A stretch of DNA of 64,000 nucleotides from Pegea sp. RAD2-039 (lineage: Eukaryota > Chordata > Thaliacea > Salpida > Salpidae), in NCBI GenBank assembly GCA_034620365.1, contig JAQGEQ010000290.1, positions 62,001 through 126,000 of the forward strand, in the 5' to 3' direction. The notes beneath the pieces are model-generated. The model was not told the DNA's origin. It saw only the letters and a list, made by a program, of their open reading frames with translations, and searched no databases. The position numbers and the translations under genes are program-made. Numbering within the stretch: the stretch's first letter is position 1; each line of letters begins with the position of its first letter. Shown here piece by piece: positions 25,226-37,643 of the stretch.

Positions 25226-25776
25226 TTGCTCAAAAAACTCAAATTTGTTTTTTTATAATTTGTAATCTAAACTTTTGGGACCTCAAAGCTTTATAGTCTG
25301 AAATAGTGCAGAAGATAAAAATATTTCTTTTAATGAGCTTTTAAACCAAATAATATTAAAAATAAATGAAGTTTATAAAAGAAACTTCTAGAAATAAAAG
25401 TATGAAACTGTTTGCCTTAAAGTAGAAATCAATTCGTGCTTTAACTAATTCAGCTCAACTTTTCAGTGATTTATTAAAAGTAACTCGATAAAAGTTTTGT
25501 ACCTTAAAAACTTCAAGCTAATTGGGTTTTTTGAATCATTTTGCGCCAACATCAATAGTTGCTCACTCACAAGTCAAACAAGTTTTAGGGGAACTTAAAC
25601 ATTTTAATTTTTTTAAAGAAACAAGATTGATTTATTTCAAAATCTAATAGATAAGGTATTAGATATAAATATCTTAATTCCAGTATAGAGTTTGTATTTC
25701 ATAACTACCAAATCTAAGAAACTATCTAAAATAATTTCATTATTATTAAATAACTAAACATTAGAATAACATCATT

Positions 25777-25917
25777 ATGAGGCTCGCTTATACGTTAGAG
25801 GAATGGATTCTAAAGGATCTGTCGTATGAAAAGCTTTCAAAAGGCAAGTGTAACATCGACTGTCTTAATTTTAAAGATACATGCAAGTGCAAATCACTTA
25901 ACATAGATACCAGCTAA
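25777..25917 (+). CDS. Candidate 46-aa Cys-rich small ORF
   Basis: ATG ORF of 46 codons in a patch of less AT-rich sequence. The C-terminal half carries four cysteines (CNIDCLNFKDTCKC) between lysines, a spacing that could bind a metal or form disulfides. There is no obvious signal peptide. An acceptor-like ACTAAACATTAG ends 12 nt before the ATG, as for the sure genes in this window. I do not recognise it, and an ORF of this length can arise by chance. Confidence 0.35.
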   Translation: MRLAYTLEEWILKDLSYEKLSKGKCNIDCLNFKDTCKCKSLNIDTS

Positions 25918-27850
25918 TAGAAAGACATCGCAGCAGATCGCTCAAAATAGTGCTGTTTACTCTACAAATAACTCATTGATAGAGAAGAAAAATTAATATC
26001 AAAAAAGAGGTGGAAATTTTGGAAATATTTTTAGTTCTTTTTTATTCCGCTATGTTTTGTTTTTGGCACTGTTTCTGAAGCACACCCAGCATACTAAGTT
26101 AAAGTTGGCCATTATTATATTTATATAAATAAAATCTGTTAAATTTATATTATAAGTTATATTATAGGTTTTATTATTTTGAAAATTCAAAAAACAGTAT
26201 CAGTATCATAAGAAAATTTCGTGATCAACGACTAAATAAGCACCAGAAAAGTCATAAGAGCTATAAAAAAAATTCAAATTGAAAGTTCTTAGCACCTTAT
26301 TCTAACCTAAAAATTTAGAGAAGATAAAAATAAAATTTATATTTTAGATCTAAGCCATTTATAAGCTCCATATAAAAATAATTATTAAGTAGATATTTTT
26401 ATTTATTCAAAATTAAAAGTTTTTTATTTGTTTACGACCATTTTGTTTCTAGTTTATAAATATTCTATTTAAGTGATTGGGCAGAATTGAGAACTTAAGT
26501 AAACTTGTTTATGACTTCTCACATAACTTACAATACTCTGAATTTAAACTTTCTTGTTTAATGTAAATTCATAGTTTTATATAAATTTAATATTTTTTTA
26601 TCAAAATAATATATTAATTACATATTAGTTTAGATTTTTGTATAAATTCTTGCCAACAAATTAAATATAACATAAATTCAAATTTGAAATCTTTTTTTTG
26701 AAACTGAAATTACTCGCCTTCACAAAATTGTTTTAAGAAAAAAAAAGAAATTTATAAATTTGAAATAGTTGAAGATTAAACTTTTATTTTTCTTTTGAAT
26801 TTATGTTCTTCTTTTAATATTTGTTTTTTCATTTAAATTATAGATAATTTTTTATTTTGATAATGTTTTAATCATTTGATTATGAGATTAAAAATTTTTG
26901 GCAAGTTAAAAAAATGTTTTTCTTCGTTCTTATTGCTATATATGAGTTTTTTTAATTTCTTCTATAAATTATTAAATGTAAAACTTAAAATAATTTATTT
27001 TCTTAGTTAAGATATTTTTATTTCAATCTATATAAGAAGTAGCAACACACAGAAAATAATTTACTTTTTAAATTTAATTTGTAAATTTTTTTATGAAATT
27101 ATTTTCAACTATCAAATATTAATTAAAATTTTTTATTTTAGAATATATTTTGTATTTATAAAATACTTTTTTATTATTAAATTTTCTTATATGATAACTT
27201 GGTCTATATATAAGTATTTTTAATCTTTATTAAAATTGTATAAATTGCTTGTAACTACTTCATAAAATTATGCTAGAATTTAAGAGATATAATTATTGAA
27301 AAACCCCCTTTATATGATCAATTTAACTTTTTTGTATTTTTTAAACAATTTTATGTATTGTTATAGGATTAAAAATTTCTATTTTTTTGATATTTTTTGT
27401 TTAAACATAGTTTACATACATAGTTTTTTAAACTTTTATTCAGTAAAAAAATTCTTCTTGAAACTTTGCAATGTATTCTAGACTTGAAGTAAATTATTCA
27501 AATAATTCATATATTTTTTTCATCTCAATATTAATGCTTTATCTTTGCTTCACAAGCTATTTGTGAACTAAATTTAGAAATGAAAAAAATTGATTATAAT
27601 TTGAATATTTTGTTTTTTGATAATTAAGTTTTATGAAGATAGGTTATTTTAAAATAAGAGTTACTTTATTTGAAACTTGTATTTAGTAACTTTATAATTT
27701 TATCTTGTTTATTAAATCTTCTTACTTTATATCTGCTTTGTAACATTATAATTTTATCATTTTTATTAACATTTAAATTTGATTTTTATAAGTTTTATCT
27801 ATCTAATAACGTTTTAAGAATTTCTTATTGACAAAAGCTCTAATTTTTCT
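25918..27850. other. AT-rich intergenic stretch before PSMD14
   Basis: Very AT-rich with no credible gene. The plus-strand ORF at 27296-27481 is Phe/Tyr/Leu/Asn-rich and reads like translated AT-rich DNA. Confidence 0.5.
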
Positions 27851-27854
27851 ACAG
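27842..27854 (+). other. 3' splice-acceptor-like site upstream of PSMD14
   Basis: AATTTTTCTACAG, a pyrimidine-rich acceptor 22 nt before the ATG of an intronless gene. It implies either a far-upstream 5' UTR exon or trans-splicing of a leader. Confidence 0.5.
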
Positions 27855-27876
27855 AATTGTTGCTAAATAACATTCA

Positions 27877-28809
27877 ATGATGGACCGACTATTACGTTTG
27901 GGTGCGGCTGGTGGTCTAGGACAAGGTCCAGCTTCTGATGCCCCTATAGTAGATACAGCTGAACAAGTGTATATTTCATCTTTAGCTTTGCTAAAGATGT
28001 TAAAACATGGAAGAGCCGGGGTTCCGATGGAAGTGATGGGGTTAATGTTGGGTGAATTTGTAGATGATTATACTGTTCGTGTGATTGATGTCTTTGCTAT
28101 GCCCCAGTCAGGAACAGGTGTCAGTGTAGAAGCAGTAGATCCTGTTTTTCAGGCCAAGATGTTAGATATGTTGAAACAAACAGGTCGGCCTGAGATGGTT
28201 GTTGGTTGGTATCATTCTCATCCAGGGTTTGGTTGTTGGCTTTCTGGTGTTGATATCAATACTCAACAAAGTTTTGAAGCTTTATCAGATAGAGCTGTTG
28301 CTGTAGTTGTTGATCCAATTCAAAGTGTAAAAGGAAAGGTTGTGATTGATGCGTTTCGATTAATCAACCCAAATATGATGGTTTTAGGACAGGAACCACG
28401 TCAGACTACATCGAATTTAGGGCATCTTCAAAAGCCATCTATTCAAGCTCTGATTCATGGTTTAAATCGTCATTATTATTCGATTGCTATTAATCATCGT
28501 AAGAATGATTTGGAGCAGAAAATGTTGCTAAATCTTCATAAGAGAAGTTGGATTGATAATTTGAAGTTAGAAAATTATAATGATCATTGTAAAGCCAATG
28601 AAGCTGCTGTTGGTCAGATGTTACAGCTGGCTAAGAATTATAAAAAAGCGTTAGATGAAGAGAAAACCATGACAAAAGAGCAGCTGCAGATCAAAAATGT
28701 TGGAAAGCAAGACCCAAAACGCCATTTGGAAGAGAAAGTCGATGCTCTGATGACGTCTAATATATCTCAAAGTCTTGGTGCTTTAATAGATACAGTAGTT
28801 TTTAAGTAA
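27877..28809 (+). CDS. PSMD14: 26S proteasome deubiquitinase Rpn11/PSMD14
   Basis: Zinc metallo-deubiquitinase of the 19S lid that removes ubiquitin chains during proteasomal degradation. 310 residues in one exon, almost identical to the human protein over its full length. The MPN+/JAMM site is intact: Glu52, His113 and His115 in GWYHSHPG, and Asp126 in LSGVD. The C-terminal helices with [14 protein letters not shown] are present. The ORF opens with two Met codons; human starts MDRLLRLG, so the second Met (27880) is the likelier start. It has no introns, whereas TPR, ASAP and PFAS have about 20 or more each. Confidence 0.98.
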   Translation: MMDRLLRLGAAGGLGQGPASDAPIVDTAEQVYISSLALLKMLKHGRAGVPMEVMGLMLGEFVDDYTVRVIDVFAMPQSGTGVSVEAVDPVFQAKMLDMLKQTGRPEMVVGWYHSHPGFGCWLSGVDINTQQSFEALSDRAVAVVVDPIQSVKGKVVIDAFRLINPNMMVLGQEPRQTTSNLGHLQKPSIQALIHGLNRHYYSIAINHRKNDLEQKMLLNLHKRSWIDNLKLENYNDHCKANEAAVGQMLQLAKNYKKALDEEKTMTKEQLQIKNVGKQDPKRHLEEKVDALMTSNISQSLGALIDTVVFK

Positions 28810-28843
28810 GCTATCAACAAAATGATTTGGTTTTCGTTTGTTA

Positions 28844-28849
28844 AATAAA
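28844..28849 (+). terminator. Poly(A) signal of PSMD14
   Basis: AATAAA 35 nt after the PSMD14 stop codon. Confidence 0.7.
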
Positions 28850-30232
28850 AAAGTTATTTTCGTTTCAACTGTAATATTACGACTTATTGTCTAAATATTT
28901 TCTATGTTAATTTCTTTCGTTAAATTTAGCTGAATTTAGATTTTTAAAGAGTGACGTTTTATGTTTATTGAATGAATTTTTATTTTTTTAATTAAATTAT
29001 TAACGAGTCACTAAAAGTTGTATTTGTAATTTTGAAAAAAAGTAAGAGTTTGAAAAATTAAAAAGCTGTAAACGAAATAAACCCATTATAGTCACCAACT
29101 TTGATGTGTATTTTGTATACTGGTTAGTTTTACATTTGAATATTTTTATTGCATATTGGCTTAGTGCTGTGAGGCTCATTAATTAAAATATCATTTATAT
29201 CAATTAAATGATTAACAATTTAGATATTAAATTAAATTTTAATTTAAAATTATAGAAAACTTAATCCTAATATTTTAGTCGCTTTTTAAGGTCAATTAAT
29301 AACCTACAAAACATTTACTAATATGTTTTTATAGTAGTTTACTGCGTATATTGAATTAATTTTTTGGTTGATAAGCTCTTGTCTAACAAGCTTCCAGAAA
29401 AATTATACAAATGTCTTATGAGTAGCAATAGTTGGGTCTTATTAGAACTATGTATATATATATATTAGTTGATGTTTATTTTGACCAAATATAACAGTTA
29501 AGTAGTTATCTCCTTTAGTTCTTTCTGCAGTAAGGTAGAAGCAAACAATAATATTGAAACATGATTTGCATGATGAAGCAAGTTTTTATAACTTTTAGTC
29601 AAAAAGTGATATGTATAGAACAGTTTTTAGATTAAAGTTTGTTTTTATCGGATAATGGATTTTGGCTGAGGTAGTTTAACCAAGTTTTGTCATACTTTAT
29701 ATCTAACTCCGGATTTGATGAATAATTTAATAAACAGTTTATAATAGTTTGTGTTCTTTCACTTCAAACTCTTCATATTGTCAGCCACATTTAGATACAG
29801 GAAACATATTAAGTGTTGATGTATAAAACAACTTTTAATTGTAAGTATATGAAACTGACAAAATTTTCCAAAGCTTTCAATTAAGCTTTATAGAAAATGG
29901 ATTGCAATTTATAAAGTTACTAAATATAAGTTCCTTTTTGTTATTTTACGCAAAATGATACTACATCAAGCCCTATAAGACTTATAACATTGATAAAGAT
30001 ATTTTACATTAGTGATAAATCTTGAAATAAATTTTATTTCCTATTTTTAAATCGATGAAGCTCTTTGGCCAAAATATTAAACAAAGCATAATTGAGATGC
30101 AAATCTGTCTTAAATACAAAATTGACAAATATTTGGTGGTGAAAGATGTTTAATTGTATAAGTGTAAAATTGTAAGGTGATATAAACAAAACTTAACTCA
30201 AATAAGTTGATGATTTTGAGTGTTCAAAAGAT
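28850..30232. other. AT-rich intergenic stretch
   Basis: No gene, repeat array or RNA gene recognised. A short (TA)n run lies near 29453-29463. Confidence 0.5.
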
Positions 30233-30327
30233 ATTACAATAAATCAATTTATTAAAATCTAATTTGTGAGAATGTGTGTTAGCGAGAGGTGCTCTCTTTA
30301 GGCACCCTCCTTCACATTTATTGTAAT
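30233..30327. mobile_element. 95-bp foldback element (MITE-like)
   Basis: Perfect 12-bp terminal inverted repeats, ATTACAATAAAT at the left and ATTTATTGTAAT at the right. Inside is a second stem, AGGTGC pairing with GCACCCT around the loop TCTCTTTAG (30284-30308). An (AATA)n tail follows on the right. The whole could form one hairpin. It could be a tiny non-autonomous DNA transposon or a structured RNA; I cannot tell which. Confidence 0.5.
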
Positions 30328-31466
30328 AAATAAATAAATAAAAAACTTTAATAAGCTGTCATCAAATAAAAAAAAATATTATTATGAAGAATTTTTTTAA
30401 TAAGTAGTACAATAATTTAATTTTTTTAACAAAATTAATCTGAAAAAGCATAAAAATAGTATAAAAGCGTTTTTCATTTTGTTAAACTGGAATTCGGGTT
30501 AAAAATTGAACACCCGGTTTTTCTCAGTTCCAGCCATTTTCGTCTAAATCATAAGACATTGTAAGAGTTTGTTTTGGTCTACTTAAGAAATTAACCAAAG
30601 TTGTTTCGTAAGTGAAACTGCTGAAAAGCTGATTGAAAATATTAAATTGAATTTATTCTGTTCCTTTAATTTTGAGACAAATTATACGTTTTCACTAATT
30701 ATTTTAGTTTAAGTTTAAAGAATTATTTCGTTTTATAGTTCCTCATTTAACTTTAGATATTGTAATCTAAACAAAACTCAAGTATTTATCCTTGACAGAA
30801 TAAAAATTCTACATTTAATTACAAATCATCTTCTCATTTTTATAACAAACAAATTTGTTGATACAATTATTTGCTTTGTTCTCACATTTCACAAAAAGAA
30901 AAAAAGTTTCAGATATTTAAGAAGCTTAAAAAGTTGATTTCTGTTTTTAAGACATCTAATATTTTTAAATTAGGCGACAGAAAAAGGGTTTGTTGTCTAT
31001 TAATGAGACATATTTTGGTTTTATAATTTTAATAATAATAACTAATCTGTTAATAATTTCTTCAGCTCTTAAATATTAATTAAAACCCTAATTAAATTAA
31101 AACTGTTTAATATTCATATATGCCTTTGTAATATAGAATAAGCATTTATATGTAATTTAAAAGATAAATCTCTTTTTTTCGACGTTTGGATAAAAGTTGT
31201 AAAATAATTACAAATAATAACTTATACATCAATTTGATTTAATTCAACTTTTTAATGATTTTATAAATTAATAATACTTTTTATATAGTTGTTTAAAGAT
31301 ATGATAATAATTATTAATTTATTTATCTAGTAATAATTAAAATGTGTACCTGGTTTATTTTTTTTATCTACTAATTATTTATATTCAATGTTTTATGTGA
31401 AAATTGTTCATCTATTTTTTAATATTTGAAATAATTTAAGTTTTTCTCATTAATTTAAGAATATTA
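30328..31466. other. AT-rich intergenic stretch before NRAMP
   Basis: No gene seen. It ends with an acceptor-like ATTTTTATAG at 31467-31476, 3 nt before the NRAMP ATG. Confidence 0.5.
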
Positions 31467-31479
31467 ATTTTTATAGATT

Positions 31480-33156
31480 ATGCCATCTGAAGAAGATTCG
31501 TCAGAATTAGTTTTAAGTGAAAGAACTGTGGAGGAGTTTCAATACGGCATGAGTGAGACGGAAAGTAACACCAATCAACAAAATAGCGATCTTGAAGATA
31601 AAATCTCAGTCCCAACGTTTGTTGATGATGATAAAGATTTCACTTGTGGCTCTTGTTATACTTCCAACATGCCACCTTTTAAATGGAAAAAACTTTGGGC
31701 ATTTTTGGGTCCAGGTTTTTTGATGAGTATCGCATATCTAGATCCAGGAAACATTGAATCTGATTTACAATCAGGAGCTGTTGCAGGATTCCAATTACTT
31801 TGGGTACTTCTACTTTCTCATATTATCGGATTAAGCATGCAAAGATTAGCATCAAGATTGGGAGTTGTTTCAGGATTACATCTTGCTGAAGTTTGTAACA
31901 GACAATATACAAAAAAAACGCGAATAATTTTATGGCTTACAATTGAGCTAGCTATCATAGGGTCTGATATGCAAGAAGTTATTGGTACTGCTACAGCATT
32001 TTTACTACTTTCTGGAGGTAAGATACCATTGTATGCTGGTGTTTTAATAACAGCAAGTGATGCTTTTGTCTTTCTGCTTCTGGATAAATATGGTATGAGA
32101 AAACTAGAAGCTTTTTTTGCAACTTTAATTGCTATAATGGCAATAACATTTGGATATGAGTATGTAGTAGCCAACCCTGACCAGGGCTCTGTAGTATTTG
32201 GTACATTAGTCCCTCACTGCACTGACTGTGGTCCGAAACAAATTCTTCAAGCTATTGGTATCATAGGAGCGGTTATTATGCCTCATAACATGTATTTACA
32301 TTCAGCTTTGGTGAAATCAAGAGAGGTAGATCGAAGCAATAGTCGGCAAGTTCGCGAAGCAAACTTTTACTTTTTTGTCGAGTCAGCCATCGCGTTGTTA
32401 TGCTCTTTCGTCATCAATCTTTTTGTTGTTTCTGTTTTTGCTGCAGCTTTTTATCAAAACGATAATCAGAGCTTACACGATTTGTGTATTAACGCGACAT
32501 CAATTCCAAATAAAGATATTTTTCCGGCTAATAACGAAACTGTCGATGTAGATATAAACAAGGGTGGTGTTATGTTAGGATGCAGATATGGACCAGCTGC
32601 TTATTATATTTGGGCTATTGGTATTTTAGCTGCTGGTCAGAGCTCTACTATGACTGGGACTTATTCAGGACAATTTGTAATGGAGGGTTTTCTAGATTTA
32701 AAATGGAGCCGTACAAAGAGAATTTTGCTTACAAGAACCATTGCTATTGGTCCAACTTTGTTATTAGCCATTTTTACAGACATTAGCGCATTATCTTCAT
32801 TACAAGATCTTTTGAATGTCCTGCAAAGTATCTTGCTTCCGTTTGCTCTTATTCCTTTACTTCAGTTTACTAGTATGAGAGAAATTATGGGAAATTTTGT
32901 TAATAATCAAGTCATTAAGATTATGAGTTCAATATTAGTAGTAGTTATACTTGGAATAAATATGTTTTTCATCGGCCAGTATATCAGTGCGATAAGTGAA
33001 GTTTATTGGATTGTGCTTGCCTGTCTTGCTGGCTTTGCATACATTCTTTTTGTTCTTTATATTTGTGTAACTTTAGTAATTGTCCTGTTTCATTTGGACA
33101 GTTCGTCGAGATTATTTAGATACTCAACCTTACATAACAACCAATCATCAATATAA
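31480..33156 (+). CDS. NRAMP divalent metal transporter (SLC11 family)
   Basis: Proton-coupled importer of Fe2+/Mn2+ and related metals at plasma or endo-lysosomal membranes. One uninterrupted exon, 558 residues, with the usual twelve hydrophobic helices. Metal-site motifs are intact: DPGN in helix 1 (residues 88-91) and MPH in helix 6 (residues 267-269), followed by the conserved transport signature around [19 protein letters not shown]. The loop between helices 7 and 8 has N-glycosylation sequons (NQS, NATS, NNET), as in animal SLC11 proteins. The ATG lies 3 nt after an acceptor-like TTTTTATAG. Like PSMD14 the gene has no introns. SLC11A1 versus SLC11A2 cannot be decided. Confidence 0.96.
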   Translation: MPSEEDSSELVLSERTVEEFQYGMSETESNTNQQNSDLEDKISVPTFVDDDKDFTCGSCYTSNMPPFKWKKLWAFLGPGFLMSIAYLDPGNIESDLQSGAVAGFQLLWVLLLSHIIGLSMQRLASRLGVVSGLHLAEVCNRQYTKKTRIILWLTIELAIIGSDMQEVIGTATAFLLLSGGKIPLYAGVLITASDAFVFLLLDKYGMRKLEAFFATLIAIMAITFGYEYVVANPDQGSVVFGTLVPHCTDCGPKQILQAIGIIGAVIMPHNMYLHSALVKSREVDRSNSRQVREANFYFFVESAIALLCSFVINLFVVSVFAAAFYQNDNQSLHDLCINATSIPNKDIFPANNETVDVDINKGGVMLGCRYGPAAYYIWAIGILAAGQSSTMTGTYSGQFVMEGFLDLKWSRTKRILLTRTIAIGPTLLLAIFTDISALSSLQDLLNVLQSILLPFALIPLLQFTSMREIMGNFVNNQVIKIMSSILVVVILGINMFFIGQYISAISEVYWIVLACLAGFAYILFVLYICVTLVIVLFHLDSSSRLFRYSTLHNNQSSI

Positions 33157-33159
33157 TCA

Positions 33160-34195
33160 TACTTTAGTCTCCAATTTCTTCATGATTACAAAAAGTTAGT
33201 AGACATCTCAACTTCAACGTTTTCAATTTTAAATTAGTATTCTTCATAAATTTGGTATTTCTGTAAAAAAGTATTCGCAGCTCTAACTTTGAACTTTTCA
33301 AGCAAATATTAGTTTTTTTGTGTATCAACTTACTTGGAGAATTTTGATGTACATTTATGTTCATTCTAAATCCTTTCATCTCTTTTTCACAAACTTCACA
33401 TTTTAATTTTATGCTATCTTTCAAAATAAAATAATTCTTTCAAAAGTGTTTATGTTTTTGACTGAACTTTGCTGGCAGAATCATTAGATGAACTGAAAGC
33501 GATGAAAGTACTTCCTTCATACTTGGTAATGAGTGTTGAAGTGGACTACTCTTTAAACCAAACTTAGAGACTTTAATGTCATTGAATCAAAACGTTGAAA
33601 ATTGATATTAATTGAAAATTTTCAAAACAACATTTAAAAACTAGAGGTTGTTGAAAAATGAACTTTACAGGAAGTATAATTTTCAATAATTGACCTTTTA
33701 CAAGTAAAGTTTGATAAAATTTGATTTTGTTTACTTAACTGGACATTGACCAACATATACAAACAAATAATCTATTTCCAGGAATTCGAAACATAAATTT
33801 TAGGTAAATTAGATAACCAATGTAAACAACTTTATTTAGTGAACAGATATATTGCAACATTAGCATAAGATATTATCTTTTTTCTGATTTATTTTAACTG
33901 TGTAATGTATAGCAAATATAAGTAGAGATATTTTTGTTTCATAACTATCAGGTTTTCATCCTTTGCATTATTTAGAAATTTCTTTTCATTTATCTTTAAC
34001 TAATTTGTTTTGGAAGATAGTTCGTTTAGCTACTTTCTTTATACTACTAGAAGCAAGCTAGCCTTTTTGATCACTAGACACAACATTTGCTTCTAGAAAA
34101 TCTTCCATACCTTGGTTTTGATGAGCAAGGATTTTTTACAGATCAAAATCCATTTTATTTATATTCTGCTTGAATATGACATCGAACTACCAGTT
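33160..34195. other. Intergenic; weak C2H2-like exon on minus strand
   Basis: Mostly featureless AT-rich DNA. On the minus strand at about 33335-33424 an exon-like segment ending in a CCAAGTAAGTTG donor encodes KLKCEVCEKEMKGFRMNINVH, with CxxC and a distal His like half of a C2H2 finger. No second zinc ligand pair or partner exon could be joined in phase, so this may be chance. Confidence 0.25.
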
Positions 34196-34202
34196 TGGTA
34201 GT

Positions 34203-34245
34203 ACAGTGCACCCTGGTCCGGTCCCTCGTCAATCCGGCCGGTTTC
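34203..34245 (+). mobile_element. Possible pogo/Tigger-like terminal inverted repeat, solo
   Basis: TACAGTGCACCCTGGTCCGG followed by TCCCTCGTCAATCCGGCCGG resembles the ends of pogo/Tigger-type Tc1-mariner elements, which begin at a TA with CAGT and carry ATCCGG words. I found no matching opposite end nearby, so this would be a relic. Confidence 0.35.
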
Positions 34246-34559
34246 AGTAGATGTAATTAATTCAGCTAAAATCAATGTTTTCCTGAATGGAGATCACTGG
34301 AAATTTGACAATAAATCCATTTTTACGATTATGTCGCAAGTTTTTTGCTGGAGTTTGATCTTTACATCTGGTTTTGTCAGTAACGTGAGAAGGGCTGTCC
34401 AGTAACTGGTCCAATACTGTTAGAAAAGGAGAAGATTATCTCTAGCCAACCAACATTTTCACACATAAGACCTATTACATATAATCAAAATACAAATATA
34501 GAAATAAAAAGATGTAGCATTTCAGCAGTCCCTATAAATTATAAAAGTAAATAATTACA

Positions 34560-36800
34560 TAGAATGTTAATAATATAAAAAAAGGAAAAAAAATCACAGT
34601 TTAGAAATGTCAATGTTGGCAATATTATAACGGTTCAACTTCTGCTTGAACATCACGAGTAATTCTGACATGACAATGTCTGATGGCAGCTGGTTCTAAG
34701 TATTAATTGTGCAATTATGAGAAAAAAATCGCTCTGACTAATGCACCAGGTGATCTGGGCTTATTAAGATGTAATGTGTTCATCTGAATTGATATAACTT
34801 GATTGGAAGTACTAATGGAAAAGAAAGCATCGAGTTTAAAGTCAATTAAATTGTGAATAATTTTAAAAATAAGAATTAAATCGTATTTAATCCATCGAAT
34901 TTCCAAAGTATCTAAATTAAAAAAGCTAAAACGATGTTTATAACTATTGTATTTAATATTAAGTTTGCTGCATACCAATCTCGTAAATGTTGCCAGAACA
35001 GATTCGATTTTTTTGATATCACTAACTTGATATGGCATCCATGCACTGACATTGTATTCAAGAATTGGACGTACGTATAATTGGAAGAGATTGGTAAAAA
35101 AGTATAGATTCTTAGAGTTAAAGATCTTTATAATAAAGTAGACAAGGTTGATTGATTTTGCAAAGATTTTGGAAACATAGTTGTGTCATTTAAAGTCAGA
35201 TGATAGAATAATGCCAATGTCGAGAACTGAATGTATTCGTTGAGTAATAAATCCATTGATGGAGTATTGGTTCAAGGAATTTGTAGCTGGTTTACCAGAA
35301 AAAGTTATAAGTTCAGACTTTGTAGGCTGGATTCTGAGCTGCCAATTCGTAGACCAGTTTTCTACAGTGCGTAGTGCAGTTTGAAGTTTTGAAGGATTGC
35401 AAGATAATAGCTTAATGTCATCTGCATACATAAGCACACTGACATCATCTACTGCTACTAGTCTTCTGATGAGACCTTCAATGAAAATTGAAAAGGAAAA
35501 GGGACCCAGAACAGAACCCTGAGGAACACCACTAGTGATTTAAAGTAGATAAGATCTTTCTAAACGAGTTTATTGGGTAGTTTATCTACCTGATAAGTAA
35601 TTTTCAATCCACTGTAAGATAAAGCTGTTGATTTTTGAATTTTTCAATACAGTAACGAGTTTAGTGTGTGGGACAGAATCAAACGCTTTAGCAAAATCGA
35701 GGTATTTGATGTCACAAGGAGTATTACTTTCATAATGGACTTTAAGCTCATTAAGAAAAGTGAGATGTGGAGTCAGTGAAGATCTCTGTTTCACAAAGCC
35801 ATACTGGATATCAGATATTAGATGGTGCTCCATCAAATGACTGGTCATATGATTGTGAATGATATGCTCTTGAGCTCTGCAGATAACTGAAGTCAGCGAA
35901 ACTAGTCTGTAATTAAGTGCGGTGTTTCTGGGACCCTTTTTATGAATAAGAGTAATTATAGCTTTCTTAAAAATTTGTAAAACTCTTCCTCGCCTCAGAG
36001 TGATGTTAAAAAGTAATAATAAAAGTAGTGATAAAGAGGAAGTAGTTTTTCTTAAAATAAAAGCAAGGATCTGATCAGGGGTGTTGGAAACTGATGATTT
36101 TAAAAAATAAATAGTTCTTCCCAGCTTTTTGAAAGGACACTTTCAGTAGTCTTTGATGATCTGAGCTTTTCGCTCCAAGTTTGGTTATAGATATCTTTGG
36201 AAAGTCCACAAAATCAAGGCTTTGAGAGCACATTTGATTAAAAAATTTACTGTCATCATCTTTATCAGTCTCACAGACATCAAAGATGACGATATTGTTT
36301 TCTCTGTCTTCTCGGTCCAAAGTAAGTTTGTTGTGCGTGTCGGGGACCTTCTTGGCAAGAAGCTGTCGGAATCGGAATCACTGACCACTGAGGCCCATGT
36401 AACGGGATTTTTTGTAGAGGCATTCATTGATTTAGACAAATTAGAAATTGTTTTGTTGATTTTGACAACATGGTTACCAATTTCAGATTTAAACATGGCC
36501 AATTCAGGGAGTATAGACTTGCGGATAATGGGTTTGAATTCGGATTAAAGGAAGTTGATGTTTAATTTAAATTCATTTAATGCAGAACCATTTGAATCCT
36601 ATTTCCTTCATTTGGTTGTTTTCAAATATGTTATAAATTTTCCTGTTCACATCACTACAGGCGAGATGAAATCATGAGAGGCATTCTATTGCCGGATACT
36701 CATAGGAGCAAATTTTGTTGCAAGTATGGCAATTACCATTGCAAGTTTGTGTTGATGAAGAAGGTTTGTTAGAAATAGATTTTAATTTATGTATACTGGA
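34560..36800 (-). mobile_element. CR1/Jockey-like LINE, internally deleted
   Basis: Non-LTR retrotransposon relic. From its 5' end: an ORF1 part with a PHD-like zinc finger (CNGNCHTCNKIC and FHLACSDV, about 36610-36760) and a coiled-coil segment with DRENNIVIFDV (36075-36502). Then directly a reverse transcriptase: fingers with KGPRNTALNYRLVSLTS, palm LDFAKAFDSVPHTKL (35582-36060), GVPQGSVLGP, and the catalytic YADD box (35186-35437). Last comes a C-terminal part with PYQVSDIKKIESV and a terminal stop near 34604. No apurinic endonuclease lies between ORF1 and RT, so about a kilobase seems lost. Stops and frame changes break the ORFs; it is not autonomous. Confidence 0.88.
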
Positions 36801-37643
36801 ACGTAGGCTTTGGCCACTTTTATTCGGGTCTACAATTAATAAAGTATTTATGTACTGCTATAATTAAAAATTCATTTTTTTCTGTTTGAATTTCTTTATT
36901 TTATTAATATACGAAACAACAAATTATATATCACACTGATTGCATTAGTTAGAGGATATAATTTATAAATTACTACTAACTTTTAAAAATATAATTTTGT
37001 TTGTTTCGAACACATAAAAAAGCCATATTATGACTCGGTGACGACATAATGAAACTAATAATAATCTAGTGTTTGGTTTAGGATAAGTCTATTAACTAAA
37101 TTTAACTGAAAAATAATCAGCTATTATAAATTAATTTTAAATTTACAAATTTAAATTTTCTTGTAGTTGATGTTGTCTTAAGTTGTTTGCCATTAAAGAA
37201 TTATTAAAAAGTAAATTCAATAAATGTTTAAGAAAAGTCTTTGAGAGGTCAGACTGAGTTAGAAATTATTTATATTTAGATTAATTATCTTTGATTTTTA
37301 CAAAAATTAATTTTTTGTCATATCTAAAGTTGGTTGAGCAAAAAGAATAAAATTATATAAATACATGAGAATTATTATAAAAATACTGACAGATTAAAAA
37401 ATAGTTGCCTATACAAATGAAAATTAGTTAAACAATTAATGGATAGTTTAAAATTAAATTTAGAGCTAAATAAAATTATCAGTAATATTTAGATTTGTTT
37501 TAACAGAACTTCATCTTTTAACTAATCAGCTTCGACAAAATCTTTGAAGAATTCTTTGAAAAGCAAACCATATAAATAAAAGCTTTAACAACAAAAATTT
37601 TGTTCAATAAACAACTTAATTTAAAAGACTATTTGAAACTAAC
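36801..37643. other. AT-rich intergenic stretch
   Basis: Nothing coding seen. Just before the next gene AATTTAAAAG could serve as an acceptor 14 nt before the ATG. Confidence 0.45.
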
